Assembly: GCA_937900065.1 (NCBI GenBank)
Contig: CALCDS010000301.1
Coordinates: 1-5,512 of the forward strand
Reading direction: 5' to 3'
Origin: an uncultured Clostridiaceae bacterium
GTDB taxonomy: Bacteria; Bacillota; Clostridia; Clostridiales; Oxobacteraceae
Length of the DNA stretch: 5,512 nt
This document shows, piece after piece, positions 1-5,512 of this stretch (position 1 is its first letter; each line of letters begins with the position of its first letter). A model generated the notes under the pieces. The model was given only the letters and a program-made list of their open reading frames with translations. It was not told the origin of the DNA and did no database searches. A program made the translations under genes and the position numbers.

Positions 1-24
1 ATAAAATAATCATTCCTTTCATAT

Positions 25-3000
25 TCATTCAAACAGTGCCATTATTTCCTCACGGCTCATCTTGGATATGAATGTTTCTCCCGGCTTAAGCAGGGAACCT
101 ATAAGTTCCTTCTTCTTCTCCTGAAGCTTGTATATCTTATCCTCTATAGTACCCTTTGTGATGAGCTTCATAACCTGGACCCTGTTTTCCTGCCCGATTC
201 TGTATGCACGGTCAGTGGCCTGATCTTCTACAGCAGGATTCCACCATGGATCAAAATGTATGACCGTATCTGCTCCTGTAAGGTTAAGACCTGTCCCACC
301 CGCTTTTAGCGAAATTAGAAATACACTCTTTTCGCCTTCATTGAATCTGTTTACAATAGCAGCCCTATCTGGCGTTTTAACGGCGCCGTCCAGATAAAAA
401 CTCGATATATCCTTATCTTTAAGCATACCTCGTATAAGCTTCAACGCCCCGGTAAATTGTGAAAATATCAGAGCTCTGTGACCTCCATCGATGAGTTCAT
501 CTATTATTTCAAGCAGCAAATCTAGTTTGCCGCTGCCTCCGGTGTAATTTTCAAGAAATAAGGACGGATGGCAGCATATCTGCCTCAACCTTGTAAGAGC
601 GGACAATATCTGAATCCTGCTTCTTTCAAATCCCTTCTCTTGTACTTCATCCTGTATCCTTCCTTTTATATGCTGCAGATATGCGAGGTACACTTTTTTC
701 TGCTCATCTGTAAGTTTACAAGTCATTACGCTCTCAATTTTAGGAGGCAGCTCTTTTAAAACATCCTTTTTGATTCGCCTCAGTATGAAAGGTTTTACTA
801 AAAGCCTGAGCTCTTCCATTGCACTCTTATCCTTATTGTTCATTATAGGCTTCTCCAACCTCTCCACAAATTTGAAATGCGGCATAAGATATCCCGGCAT
901 TACAAAATCAAATATCGACCACAATTCCGTAAGATTATTTTCAATAGGAGTTCCCGTAAGTGCAAAATATGATTTTGCTTTTATTTTTTTTGCAGATCTC
1001 GCATTTTGTGAATCAGGATTTTTTATATGCTGGGCCTCATCAAGTATGCAGTATTCAAAATCAATATCCCTATACCAGTCTATATCGCGGCGAAGCAGTG
1101 GATACGAAGTGACAACCAAATCAACATTTTTAATATCTTTAAACCGTTCCTTTCTTTCTGGCTTGCTCCCTGTTATTAAAACAGTGCTGATGCATGGAGC
1201 AAACTTTTTTATCTCACTCTCCCAGTTAAATATCAGTGAGGTCGGGCACACCACAAGAGACGGAAGATGATTTTTATACTTTTCAGAGAGCAATAATGCT
1301 ATGGATTGCAGCGTTTTCCCAAGGCCCATATCATCGGCCAATATGCCTCCAAAACCATAGTGCGACAGGGTCTTCAGCCATTTAAACCCTCTTTTTTGAT
1401 ACCCTCTCATCACATTGTCCAGCTTTTCAGGGACAGCGTAATCAATATATTTATATTCTTTTATGTCTGCCGTCATTTTTTTAAAACGTTCATTTTTCTC
1501 AAACTCTGGCACTATGTTTTTCAAATTTTCATCTAAATATATTGATTTGTATTTAGATACCTTGATATTATCCTCATTTAAATCCTTATCATTGATTCCC
1601 AGGTGTTCCAGCATCTGTGATATGGTTTGAAGCCTGGAATCATCCAAAGGAAGATATGAGCCGTCATTTAATCGGAAGTATTTTTTCTTGCGTTTCAATG
1701 ATGAAAATATATCCGGAAGCTCGCTTTTGTCAATACCGTCTATTGAAAAATTGAATTCAAGAAAGTCCATGCCGGTATTCAGCTTTACACTGCTTCTGCA
1801 ATGTGATGAATCATATATCCTCATCTCTTTGAATGCTTCCGAATAGTATACTTCATAATCCTTTTGAATCATTGGAAGATAATGAGTTACAAATGTATAT
1901 ATCTTTTCGTCATCGTCCAAGTATACCTGCCCCTTGTTGAGCTTGAACCCGGATTGCTCTATTATATGCAAAAGTTTTCTCTCGGCTTCTATGTCGCGTA
2001 TGACTATTTTATCCTTTGCTTTCATGCCGGGATTAAAAGGATCCATTATATAATCACCATATATAAAGTTTATCAATACTGTTATCTTTAAACCGTCCTT
2101 ATCCAGATAAACTTTAGCATTCAAAGGCTTTTGATATAGCATGAGCTTTACATCCTCGTCGATTGTCAGTTTTCCTGCGCTTTTAATATTGGGAATGACT
2201 ATGGATGCGAACTTTCCCCAATCCTTTTCAGGAAACCTGAACTTGTTATCACCTGAGTCCAAGGCCATATTATAAAATGGAGCCAGATTTTCCCTTTGGC
2301 TTTTAGACACGGAATATATATTGCCCTCATAAAATACATACTTGCCGTCCTCGGTTAAAATCCTTATATCAGGCGGCATATCTAAATTCAGCATCAGGTT
2401 TGAATCATATTTTTTAAGTTTGAATTCGATCGGAATATCCTTTTTCAACAGCCTTACATTTTTGTACTGCATGCCCTTAATAATAAAATTAAATGTGCTA
2501 CCGTCAAGCAGGTTAATCAAACGGCCAAATGACGCGGCAGACAGGTATAGATATTTTCCTTTAAACATTGTCATAGCATTATTATGCATATAGTCGGTAT
2601 AGATATTGGACATCCTGTCTATCTCATACATCTCTTTTATAAAATCTATAATCGGCATATCGGCATCCTTTATGCAGCAGGACTTAGGATCAAATGTAAA
2701 GCATTTCCCAAATTCGATTGCATTTTTAGATTTCAGCTGTTCAATAAAATTTTTTATATTCTTGATCACATACAATTTTTTTTGGCCGATTCTAAGGCTC
2801 ACAGCAGGTTGAGCTTTCCTGCCAAACATGCCTGTAAAAAGCATTTCAAGATTTATTTCGATTTCCACAGGCTGTTTTATATATGGCGAGATCTTATTTT
2901 CAAAAAAATTTATGATATTTCCTGATATCCTGGCATCGTTCATATTTAAAATAGTCTGCTTTTCATTTCTTAAATAGGTAAGCAGAGCGACAATATGCTT

Positions 3001-3240
3001 GCAATAACCGGGATAAGTATCGTATGCCCTGCATTCACAGCTCGCATGGCCTATCCTTCCATCTTTTAATACTTCCACTTCCACGTTATAATCGTATGTT
3101 CCCATTACCCAGGCTTTTATAAAGTTATCCTCTACCCTTATGTTTTTGACTTTTCCTGAAGCATAGTAAAACAAACCTCTTTCATATACTTCATTGCTGC
3201 AACAATTGCGCTTTATGCTTTCTTCAGTTATATCGAACAT
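25..3240 (-). CDS. SWIM zinc-finger SNF2-family DNA-dependent ATPase (DEAD/DEAH-type helicase)
   Basis: Predicted cytosolic Swi2/Snf2-type ATPase that would translocate on double-stranded DNA and remodel or displace bound proteins; the bacterial target is unknown. Seen: an N-terminal SWIM zinc-binding motif (C68, C70, C80, H82; CxC-x9-CxH); a long middle section (about 90-600) matching in position the bacterial SNF2-associated domain; then the two RecA-like lobes. Lobe 1 has YQKRG (614-618), Walker A DDMGLGKT with K642, DEAQH (734-738) and TGTP (762-765). Lobe 2 starts near HRALIFSQF (921-929), has the AGGTGLNL motif, and ends with DRAYRIGQ (1010-1017, arginine finger region). Length of 1071 aa is normal for clostridial members. 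The start at 3240 is chosen because AAGAGG lies 7 nt upstream; an upstream ATG at 3318 would add 26 residues, rich in Cys and Lys and unlike the family. The gene stands alone: the next gene upstream is 408 bp away behind a terminator. No frameshift or missing motif. Family certain, biological role not. Confidence 0.95.
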   Translation of the reverse strand: MFDITEESIKRNCCSNEVYERGLFYYASGKVKNIRVEDNFIKAWVMGTYDYNVEVEVLKDGRIGHASCECRAYDTYPGYCKHIVALLTYLRNEKQTILNMNDARISGNIINFFENKISPYIKQPVEIEINLEMLFTGMFGRKAQPAVSLRIGQKKLYVIKNIKNFIEQLKSKNAIEFGKCFTFDPKSCCIKDADMPIIDFIKEMYEIDRMSNIYTDYMHNNAMTMFKGKYLYLSAASFGRLINLLDGSTFNFIIKGMQYKNVRLLKKDIPIEFKLKKYDSNLMLNLDMPPDIRILTEDGKYVFYEGNIYSVSKSQRENLAPFYNMALDSGDNKFRFPEKDWGKFASIVIPNIKSAGKLTIDEDVKLMLYQKPLNAKVYLDKDGLKITVLINFIYGDYIMDPFNPGMKAKDKIVIRDIEAERKLLHIIEQSGFKLNKGQVYLDDDEKIYTFVTHYLPMIQKDYEVYYSEAFKEMRIYDSSHCRSSVKLNTGMDFLEFNFSIDGIDKSELPDIFSSLKRKKKYFRLNDGSYLPLDDSRLQTISQMLEHLGINDKDLNEDNIKVSKYKSIYLDENLKNIVPEFEKNERFKKMTADIKEYKYIDYAVPEKLDNVMRGYQKRGFKWLKTLSHYGFGGILADDMGLGKTLQSIALLLSEKYKNHLPSLVVCPTSLIFNWESEIKKFAPCISTVLITGSKPERKERFKDIKNVDLVVTSYPLLRRDIDWYRDIDFEYCILDEAQHIKNPDSQNARSAKKIKAKSYFALTGTPIENNLTELWSIFDFVMPGYLMPHFKFVERLEKPIMNNKDKSAMEELRLLVKPFILRRIKKDVLKELPPKIESVMTCKLTDEQKKVYLAYLQHIKGRIQDEVQEKGFERSRIQILSALTRLRQICCHPSLFLENYTGGSGKLDLLLEIIDELIDGGHRALIFSQFTGALKLIRGMLKDKDISSFYLDGAVKTPDRAAIVNRFNEGEKSVFLISLKAGGTGLNLTGADTVIHFDPWWNPAVEDQATDRAYRIGQENRVQVMKLITKGTIEDKIYKLQEKKKELIGSLLKPGETFISKMSREEIMALFE

Positions 3241-3247
3241 ATGAATA

Positions 3248-3253
3248 CCTCTT
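3248..3253 (-). promoter_or_regulatory. Ribosome binding site of the SNF2-family gene
   Basis: The minus strand reads AAGAGG, then 7 nt (TATTCAT), then ATG at 3240. This good Shine-Dalgarno match at good spacing decides the start in favour of 3240 over the in-frame ATG at 3318. Confidence 0.8.
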
Positions 3254-3321
3254 ATCCAATAATCAAGCTGACTTTTATAACATGCTTTCAGTGCGCATGC
3301 CCTTTGACATACAATCAAACC

Positions 3322-3337
3322 TCAATAACATTATTGA
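3322..3337. repeat. 16-bp interrupted palindrome in the SNF2-gene leader
   Basis: TCAATAA-CA-TTATTGA: two perfect 7-bp arms around 2 bp. It lies just downstream of the candidate -10 box (3349-3354), where a repressor dimer could block transcription. It is all A/T apart from one pair per arm and the spacer, so chance is a real alternative. Confidence 0.4.
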
Positions 3338-3348
3338 CATATAACCAG

Positions 3349-3376
3349 ATACTATAATCAGTCACTTTGAAATCAA
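3349..3376 (-). promoter_or_regulatory. Possible sigma-A-type promoter of the SNF2-family gene
   Basis: The minus strand shows TTGATT (3371-3376), a 16-nt spacer and TAGTAT (3349-3354): 4 of 6 matches to each consensus box. It would give a leader of about 100 nt. An alternative, TTGAAA (3482-3487) with TATAAA (3461-3466), has a short 15-nt spacer. Neither is strong, so the assignment is tentative. Confidence 0.3.
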
Positions 3377-3495
3377 ACTATATTAAAGCACAATGTTGAT
3401 TTTTTGCGCAACCACAATAAGCTCTGATTTTATTTCAAATTTACGCTGATATGGTATAAGTTTATATTATCCGCATAGGTTTTTCAACATCACTG

Positions 3496-3521
3496 TTTAA
3501 AGCGGTATGAGCCGCTTTAAA
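3496..3521. repeat. Hairpin with perfect 10-bp arms
   Basis: TTTAAAGCGG, a 6-nt loop (TATGAG), then CCGCTTTAAA. On the plus strand the stem is followed after one base by TTTTAT; on the minus strand no T-run follows. It could be a weak terminator for plus-strand transcripts entering from the left, or a backup element behind the main pepC terminator. No plus-strand gene is present, so its role is unclear. Confidence 0.5.
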
Positions 3522-3568
3522 GTTTTATCTGTAAACCTACAGCATACAATAATTTGCTATTTTAATCC

Positions 3569-3619
3569 GTAATATAATAAAAGTCTCCGATGATTTATCG
3601 GAAACTTTTATTATATTAC
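3569..3619 (-). terminator. Likely rho-independent terminator of pepC (long, possibly bidirectional)
   Basis: Two 23-nt arms (3569-3591 and 3597-3619) surround a 5-nt loop (GATTT on the plus strand). The single mismatch (C3585 against A3603) becomes a G-U pair in minus-strand RNA, so the pepC transcript can pair along the whole stem. The core is TCCGAT/ATCGGA with A/T-rich flanks that supply ACTTTTATTATATTA on the descending arm. It begins 29 bp past the pepC stop. The near symmetry of A- and T-tracts would let it stop transcription from either side. Confidence 0.75.
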
Positions 3620-3648
3620 ATCCTATTTTTACAGGCTTATTCAAGCCG

Positions 3649-4989
3649 CTACCTTATGATTGCAAGTGAACCCATAGGGTCCCATGGATTGAGAACAACC
3701 GGCTCTTTCTCAAAGGTGCGTCTCAAATCATCTGAAAGATATTTCTTATTTATTACAACCTGATATGTGTATTCGTCAAACCAGGAATCGCTCATTACAA
3801 AATAACCTTTGGTGCCCTTTTCTTCTCCCCAACTGTTTTCAACTTTCCAGCGGTTTGGTTTCCCATCTTTCAAATTTACACCCGTCAATACCATCGCATG
3901 GGTCAAACAGCTCTCGCAGTAATCTAACCTGTCCCCTTTGCTCATACTAAAATCCGTATTCAATGCTGGACCATAATCAAAAAGCTTGGCATCCATAATC
4001 CCGGCATCACTTTGAGACATCTTTCCAACATCGCACCCGAACCATACTGGTTCCTCGTTTCTTAACTGTTTTACTGCAAGATCCTTCAATGTATTTATGT
4101 CCACATTCAAATACTTTATTTCTTTTCCGCCCTTTACATTTCCAAGATATGCTACTGTATATGAAGTATTGAAGGCCTTGTCCTTTGTTGGGGCATTTAT
4201 CACGCTGACATATTCCCTTATATCTGTTCCGACAAAATCGTGATAAAAGCTTATGGGCGTTATATTTTCATATCTGTGAAATTTATTGTCATCATCTCTG
4301 TATTCGAAATCAAACTTTTTAGGAGGCTCTCCCAAAAACAAGCACAACATTGCATAAACTTCATTCAATATTTTTTCTTTTTCATTCCTTACGGACTCGA
4401 TGGCTGCTCCGCTTTCATGGGCTTTCCTCAATCTTAAAGCACCCTGCCTTAATTTCAATGACAGAAGTCTGTTCATGACATTGCTCTGGCTGCTTTGAAA
4501 TGTTTCGGGCATAATATATTTAGGCACAACGCCATACTTTTCAACCAAGTTGCAAAACATATCCCACTGTCCGCCATCCTGGATAGGATTATCCAATATC
4601 CACATAACAATCCGGCTGTCTATTTCTTTATCAAGCGTATCGATTATGCTCTCCAAAAAGTAATTTGATTTTTCAAGCTTATCCCAGAACATCAGGTAGC
4701 ACTGTGAAAGCTCAAAATCCTTTATGCCGTACTTCTCGATGATCCTTTGCCTTAATACGTTTAATCCGGCGAACATCCAGCATCTGCCGCTTTTCTTTTG
4801 GTCCGTCACTTTCCCTGTCTTAATCTCTTCTGAAAAAACGGGCTGGTTCTCAACAAGCTTGTTACTGTTAATTGTGACCTGATCGATCCCATTTTTCTTT
4901 ATGGCATTCATAAGCACGCTGTTTTGAGAATTGTTATTAAAACTTTCAGACCAGCAATTTACAAATTCATTAGTAATATTTTTATCCAT
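3649..4989 (-). CDS. pepC: Aminopeptidase C / bleomycin hydrolase family cysteine peptidase
   Basis: Cytosolic papain-fold aminopeptidase (peptidase family C1B) that trims N-terminal residues from peptides; characterised relatives form hexameric barrels with the active sites inside. Seen: oxyanion-hole Q64 and catalytic C70 in DQKKSGRCWMFA, then DGGQW (138-142), catalytic H364 in CLTHAMVLTG, catalytic N385 in VENSWGE, and the C-terminal WDPMG (436-440). No signal peptide or membrane segment. From the start at 4989 the protein is 446 aa, close to the family norm of about 445-455. That start is chosen because AAAAGGGGG lies 9 nt upstream; ATGs at 4998 and 5016 have no properly spaced site. The C-terminus ends GSLAIIR, whereas relatives I recall end at or about one residue after GALA. 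This terminal arm reaches into the active site in the family and sets aminopeptidase specificity. Flanked by its own promoter and terminator, so probably monocistronic. Confidence 0.95.
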   Translation of the reverse strand: MDKNITNEFVNCWSESFNNNSQNSVLMNAIKKNGIDQVTINSNKLVENQPVFSEEIKTGKVTDQKKSGRCWMFAGLNVLRQRIIEKYGIKDFELSQCYLMFWDKLEKSNYFLESIIDTLDKEIDSRIVMWILDNPIQDGGQWDMFCNLVEKYGVVPKYIMPETFQSSQSNVMNRLLSLKLRQGALRLRKAHESGAAIESVRNEKEKILNEVYAMLCLFLGEPPKKFDFEYRDDDNKFHRYENITPISFYHDFVGTDIREYVSVINAPTKDKAFNTSYTVAYLGNVKGGKEIKYLNVDINTLKDLAVKQLRNEEPVWFGCDVGKMSQSDAGIMDAKLFDYGPALNTDFSMSKGDRLDYCESCLTHAMVLTGVNLKDGKPNRWKVENSWGEEKGTKGYFVMSDSWFDEYTYQVVINKKYLSDDLRRTFEKEPVVLNPWDPMGSLAIIR

Positions 4990-4998
4990 AATACCCAT

Positions 4999-5007
4999 CC
5001 CCCTTTT
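4999..5007 (-). promoter_or_regulatory. Ribosome binding site of pepC
   Basis: The minus strand reads AAAAGGGGG, then 9 nt, then ATG at 4989. It touches the ATG at 4998 directly and lies inside the reading frame of the ATG at 5016, so only the 4989 start has workable spacing. Confidence 0.75.
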
Positions 5008-5061
5008 CAATGCCATTATTTTATGCTATTTTAAAAATATAAATTATATCTAAATTCATAA

Positions 5062-5085
5062 ACCTACAATTTTACCTACAATTTT
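5062..5085. repeat. Perfect 12-bp tandem duplication at the pepC transcription start
   Basis: ACCTACAATTTT occurs twice in a row without mismatch (5062-5073 and 5074-5085). It begins 1 bp beyond the -10 box of the pepC promoter and so covers the expected start site and the first transcribed bases. The 12-bp period is near one helical turn, which suits two protein molecules on the same DNA face; a replication-slippage duplication is the simpler alternative. Confidence 0.7.
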
Positions 5086-5086
5086 C

Positions 5087-5115
5087 ATTATAGTCATTAT
5101 ATATTTTTATATCAA
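5087..5115 (-). promoter_or_regulatory. Probable sigma-A-type promoter of pepC
   Basis: The minus strand has TTGATA (5110-5115), a 17-nt spacer and a perfect TATAAT (5087-5092). It predicts a start near 5080 and a leader of about 90 nt. A second TATAAT (5043-5048) lies 15 nt behind TTGTAG (5064-5069), within the tandem repeat; its spacer is short, so it is the weaker candidate. Confidence 0.65.
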
Positions 5116-5200
5116 TATGAAAATACAACTCTATTTTATTACTCTATAAGCGGTTTTTAGCTCGAAGTTGAATGAGCCGAATAGTTAAAATGCCGGTCAC

Positions 5201-5238
5201 ATTATACATATTATGCTATGAGCACAAATATGTATAAT
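5201..5238. repeat. 38-nt hairpin with two nested stems
   Basis: Outer arms ATTATACATATT (5201-5212) and AATATGTATAAT (5227-5238) pair perfectly over 12 bp. Inside them TGCT (5214-5217) and AGCA (5221-5224) pair around a 3-nt ATG loop, separated by a small 1/2-nt internal loop. Neither strand has a T-run after the stem, so it is not an ordinary terminator. It lies about 85 bp upstream of the pepC -35 box, and could be an operator, a cruciform or an RNA element. Confidence 0.6.
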
Positions 5239-5243
5239 TATAC
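5232..5243. repeat. 12-bp perfect palindrome overlapping the hairpin arm
   Basis: GTATAATTATAC is fully self-complementary with no spacer, the form expected of a dimer-binding site. It shares 5232-5238 with the right arm of the neighbouring hairpin, so the two could not be extruded or paired at once. All but two pairs are A/T, so chance cannot be excluded. Confidence 0.45.
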
Positions 5244-5247
5244 CAAT

Positions 5248-5317
5248 AGCCTTATATCCAGCCTGTACCAAGCGTTTTGAGAGATTGTTTCACGTGAAAC
5301 ATTTTTTGGATAAGGCT
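5248..5317. repeat. Imperfect inverted repeat enclosing the parS site
   Basis: AGCCTTATATCC (5248-5259) faces GGATAAGGCT (5308-5317); the arms match over AGCCTTAT and CC, with an extra AT in the left arm. Weaker similarity extends outward through ATTATAC on the left and GTATAC (5326-5331) on the right. The parS site lies within but is off centre by about 11 bp. Confidence 0.5.
5286..5301. other. parS: parS centromere-like site (ParB/Spo0J binding)
   Basis: TGTTTCACGTGAAACA is a perfect 16-bp palindrome and matches the bacterial chromosomal parS consensus (TGTTNCACGTGAAACA) at every position. ParB/Spo0J dimers load here, spread on flanking DNA as CTP-dependent clamps and recruit the SMC condensin, helping to segregate the replication origin region. 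In known genomes such sites cluster near the origin, so this one suggests an origin-proximal locus or a replicon with a chromosomal-type ParABS system. No parA, parB or DnaA-box cluster is in view. The site lies between genes. TTTTTT follows immediately, so a terminator-like hairpin is formally possible, but the exact consensus makes parS the better reading. Confidence 0.88.
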
Positions 5318-5379
5318 TATGTAATGTATACTTAAAATATATAAATAGCCGATGGAATTGATAAAATATGTTGATGTTG

Positions 5380-5487
5380 AGCAATCCAAGTGAGCGATGT
5401 GAACACGTTTGCTAAGTTCTTGGCGAAATTGCCGAAGTGAATCCTAGAACTTTTGCTTGTCTGAGTGAAACGAGTTGCAAAAGTTCT
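5380..5487. other. Segment with mutually exclusive stem-loops, possible structured RNA or dispersed repeat
   Basis: AGCAA (5380-5384) can pair with TTGCT (5409-5413). Next, AAGTTCT (5414-5420) can pair with AGAACTT (5446-5452), extended by GG/CC inside one T-T mismatch. Alternatively AGAACTTTTGC (5446-5456) pairs perfectly with GCAAAAGTTCT (5477-5487) around a 20-nt loop. The middle strand can thus pair with either neighbour. Unpaired parts repeat a GTGA theme (GTGAGCGA, GTGAAC, GTGAAT, GTGAAAC). I do not recognise a named RNA family. There is no T-run after the stems inside the window. It may continue past the right edge, and the direction of transcription is unknown. Confidence 0.45.
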
Positions 5488-5512
5488 TGATGAACGAGGG
5501 AATAAAGCCCTA

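Larger units (their letters stand above)
3241..3648. other. Gene-free spacer between pepC and the SNF2-family gene
   Basis: This 408-bp AT-rich spacer has no convincing open reading frame on either strand. It holds, in the direction of transcription, the pepC terminator hairpin (3569-3619), a second hairpin (3496-3521), a possible promoter (3349-3376) and a small palindrome (3322-3337). The spacing and the terminator argue that the two genes are transcribed separately. Confidence 0.7.
5116..5512. other. Gene-free right end rich in palindromes
   Basis: No convincing complete gene was found on either strand. The stretch holds a 38-nt hairpin (5201-5238), a 12-bp palindrome (5232-5243), a parS site (5286-5301) and a segment with alternative pairings (5380-5487). 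One minus-strand frame is open from the right edge down to a stop at 5332-5334 but has no start in view. From 5116 to 5200 I see only a weak GCTC/GAGC pairing. The sequence becomes less AT-rich after about 5375, suggesting a different element begins there. Confidence 0.6.

Noticed and set aside
770..1270. 166-codon plus-strand reading frame opposite the SNF2-family gene
   Set aside because: It is antisense to the conserved ATPase core, has no family features and is best explained as a shadow frame.
2584..2925. 113-codon plus-strand reading frame and smaller overlapping ones
   Set aside because: Antisense to the SNF2 gene, rich in Phe, Ile and Lys as expected for a shadow of an AT-rich gene; no ribosome binding site of note.
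3241..3318. 26-codon N-terminal extension of the SNF2-family protein
   Set aside because: The upstream ATG lacks a clear ribosome binding site, the extra residues do not resemble the family, and the 3240 start has AAGAGG at 7 nt.
3334..3358. Plus-strand TTGACA and TATAAT boxes, both perfect
   Set aside because: The spacer is only 13 nt, too short for a working sigma-A promoter, and no plus-strand gene follows.
3467..3475. DnaA-box-like TTATCCGCA
   Set aside because: Single isolated near-match with one difference from TTATCCACA and no cluster, so no evidence of a replication origin in the window.
5286..5307. Intrinsic terminator: TGTTTC-ACGT-GAAACA followed by six T
   Set aside because: The stem is only 6 bp with two G-C pairs, no gene ends just before it, and the 16 bp match the parS consensus exactly.
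5306..5332. Plus-strand promoter TTGGAT with TATACT leading into the structured right-end segment
   Set aside because: The spacer is only 15 nt, the boxes are imperfect and no downstream gene is visible.
5396..5413. Second parS-like site around ATGTGAACACGTTTGC
   Set aside because: Only the CACGT core is shared; the arms do not match the parS consensus.
1..5512. CRISPR array, tRNA, rRNA or insertion sequence
   Set aside because: No regularly spaced repeats, cloverleaf, rRNA-like stretch or transposase reading frame was found on either strand.

Overview
The window is AT-rich (roughly one third G+C by eye). It carries two complete minus-strand genes with purine-rich ribosome binding sites and long AT-rich spacers. 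Gene content, codon style and signals suggest a low-GC Gram-positive bacterium, most likely one of the Clostridia; this is inference, as there is no rRNA or other marker to fix the taxon.

Layout: 25-3240 (minus) encodes a 1071-residue SWIM zinc-finger/SNF2-type ATPase with all the expected helicase motifs. 3241-3648 is a gene-free spacer holding a possible promoter, a small palindrome, a 26-nt hairpin and, at 3569-3619, a 51-nt hairpin 29 bp past the next gene's stop that is the likely terminator of pepC. 3649-4989 (minus) encodes a PepC/bleomycin-hydrolase cysteine aminopeptidase. Its promoter is well formed at 5087-5115, and a perfect 12-bp tandem repeat lies over the expected transcription start.

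From 5116 to the right edge I see no complete gene, but the stretch is rich in signals: a 38-nt hairpin, an overlapping 12-bp palindrome, a perfect 16-bp parS site (5286-5301) inside an imperfect inverted repeat, and at 5380-5487 a segment whose complementary arms can pair in two mutually exclusive ways. The parS site is the most informative element. It predicts binding of the chromosome-partition protein ParB/Spo0J and suggests the locus is in the origin-proximal part of a chromosome, or on a replicon that uses the same site.

The two genes look like separate transcription units with unrelated housekeeping-type roles (nucleic-acid remodelling and peptide turnover). I see no evidence of a multi-gene system. 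The novelty, if any, is in the non-coding right end.
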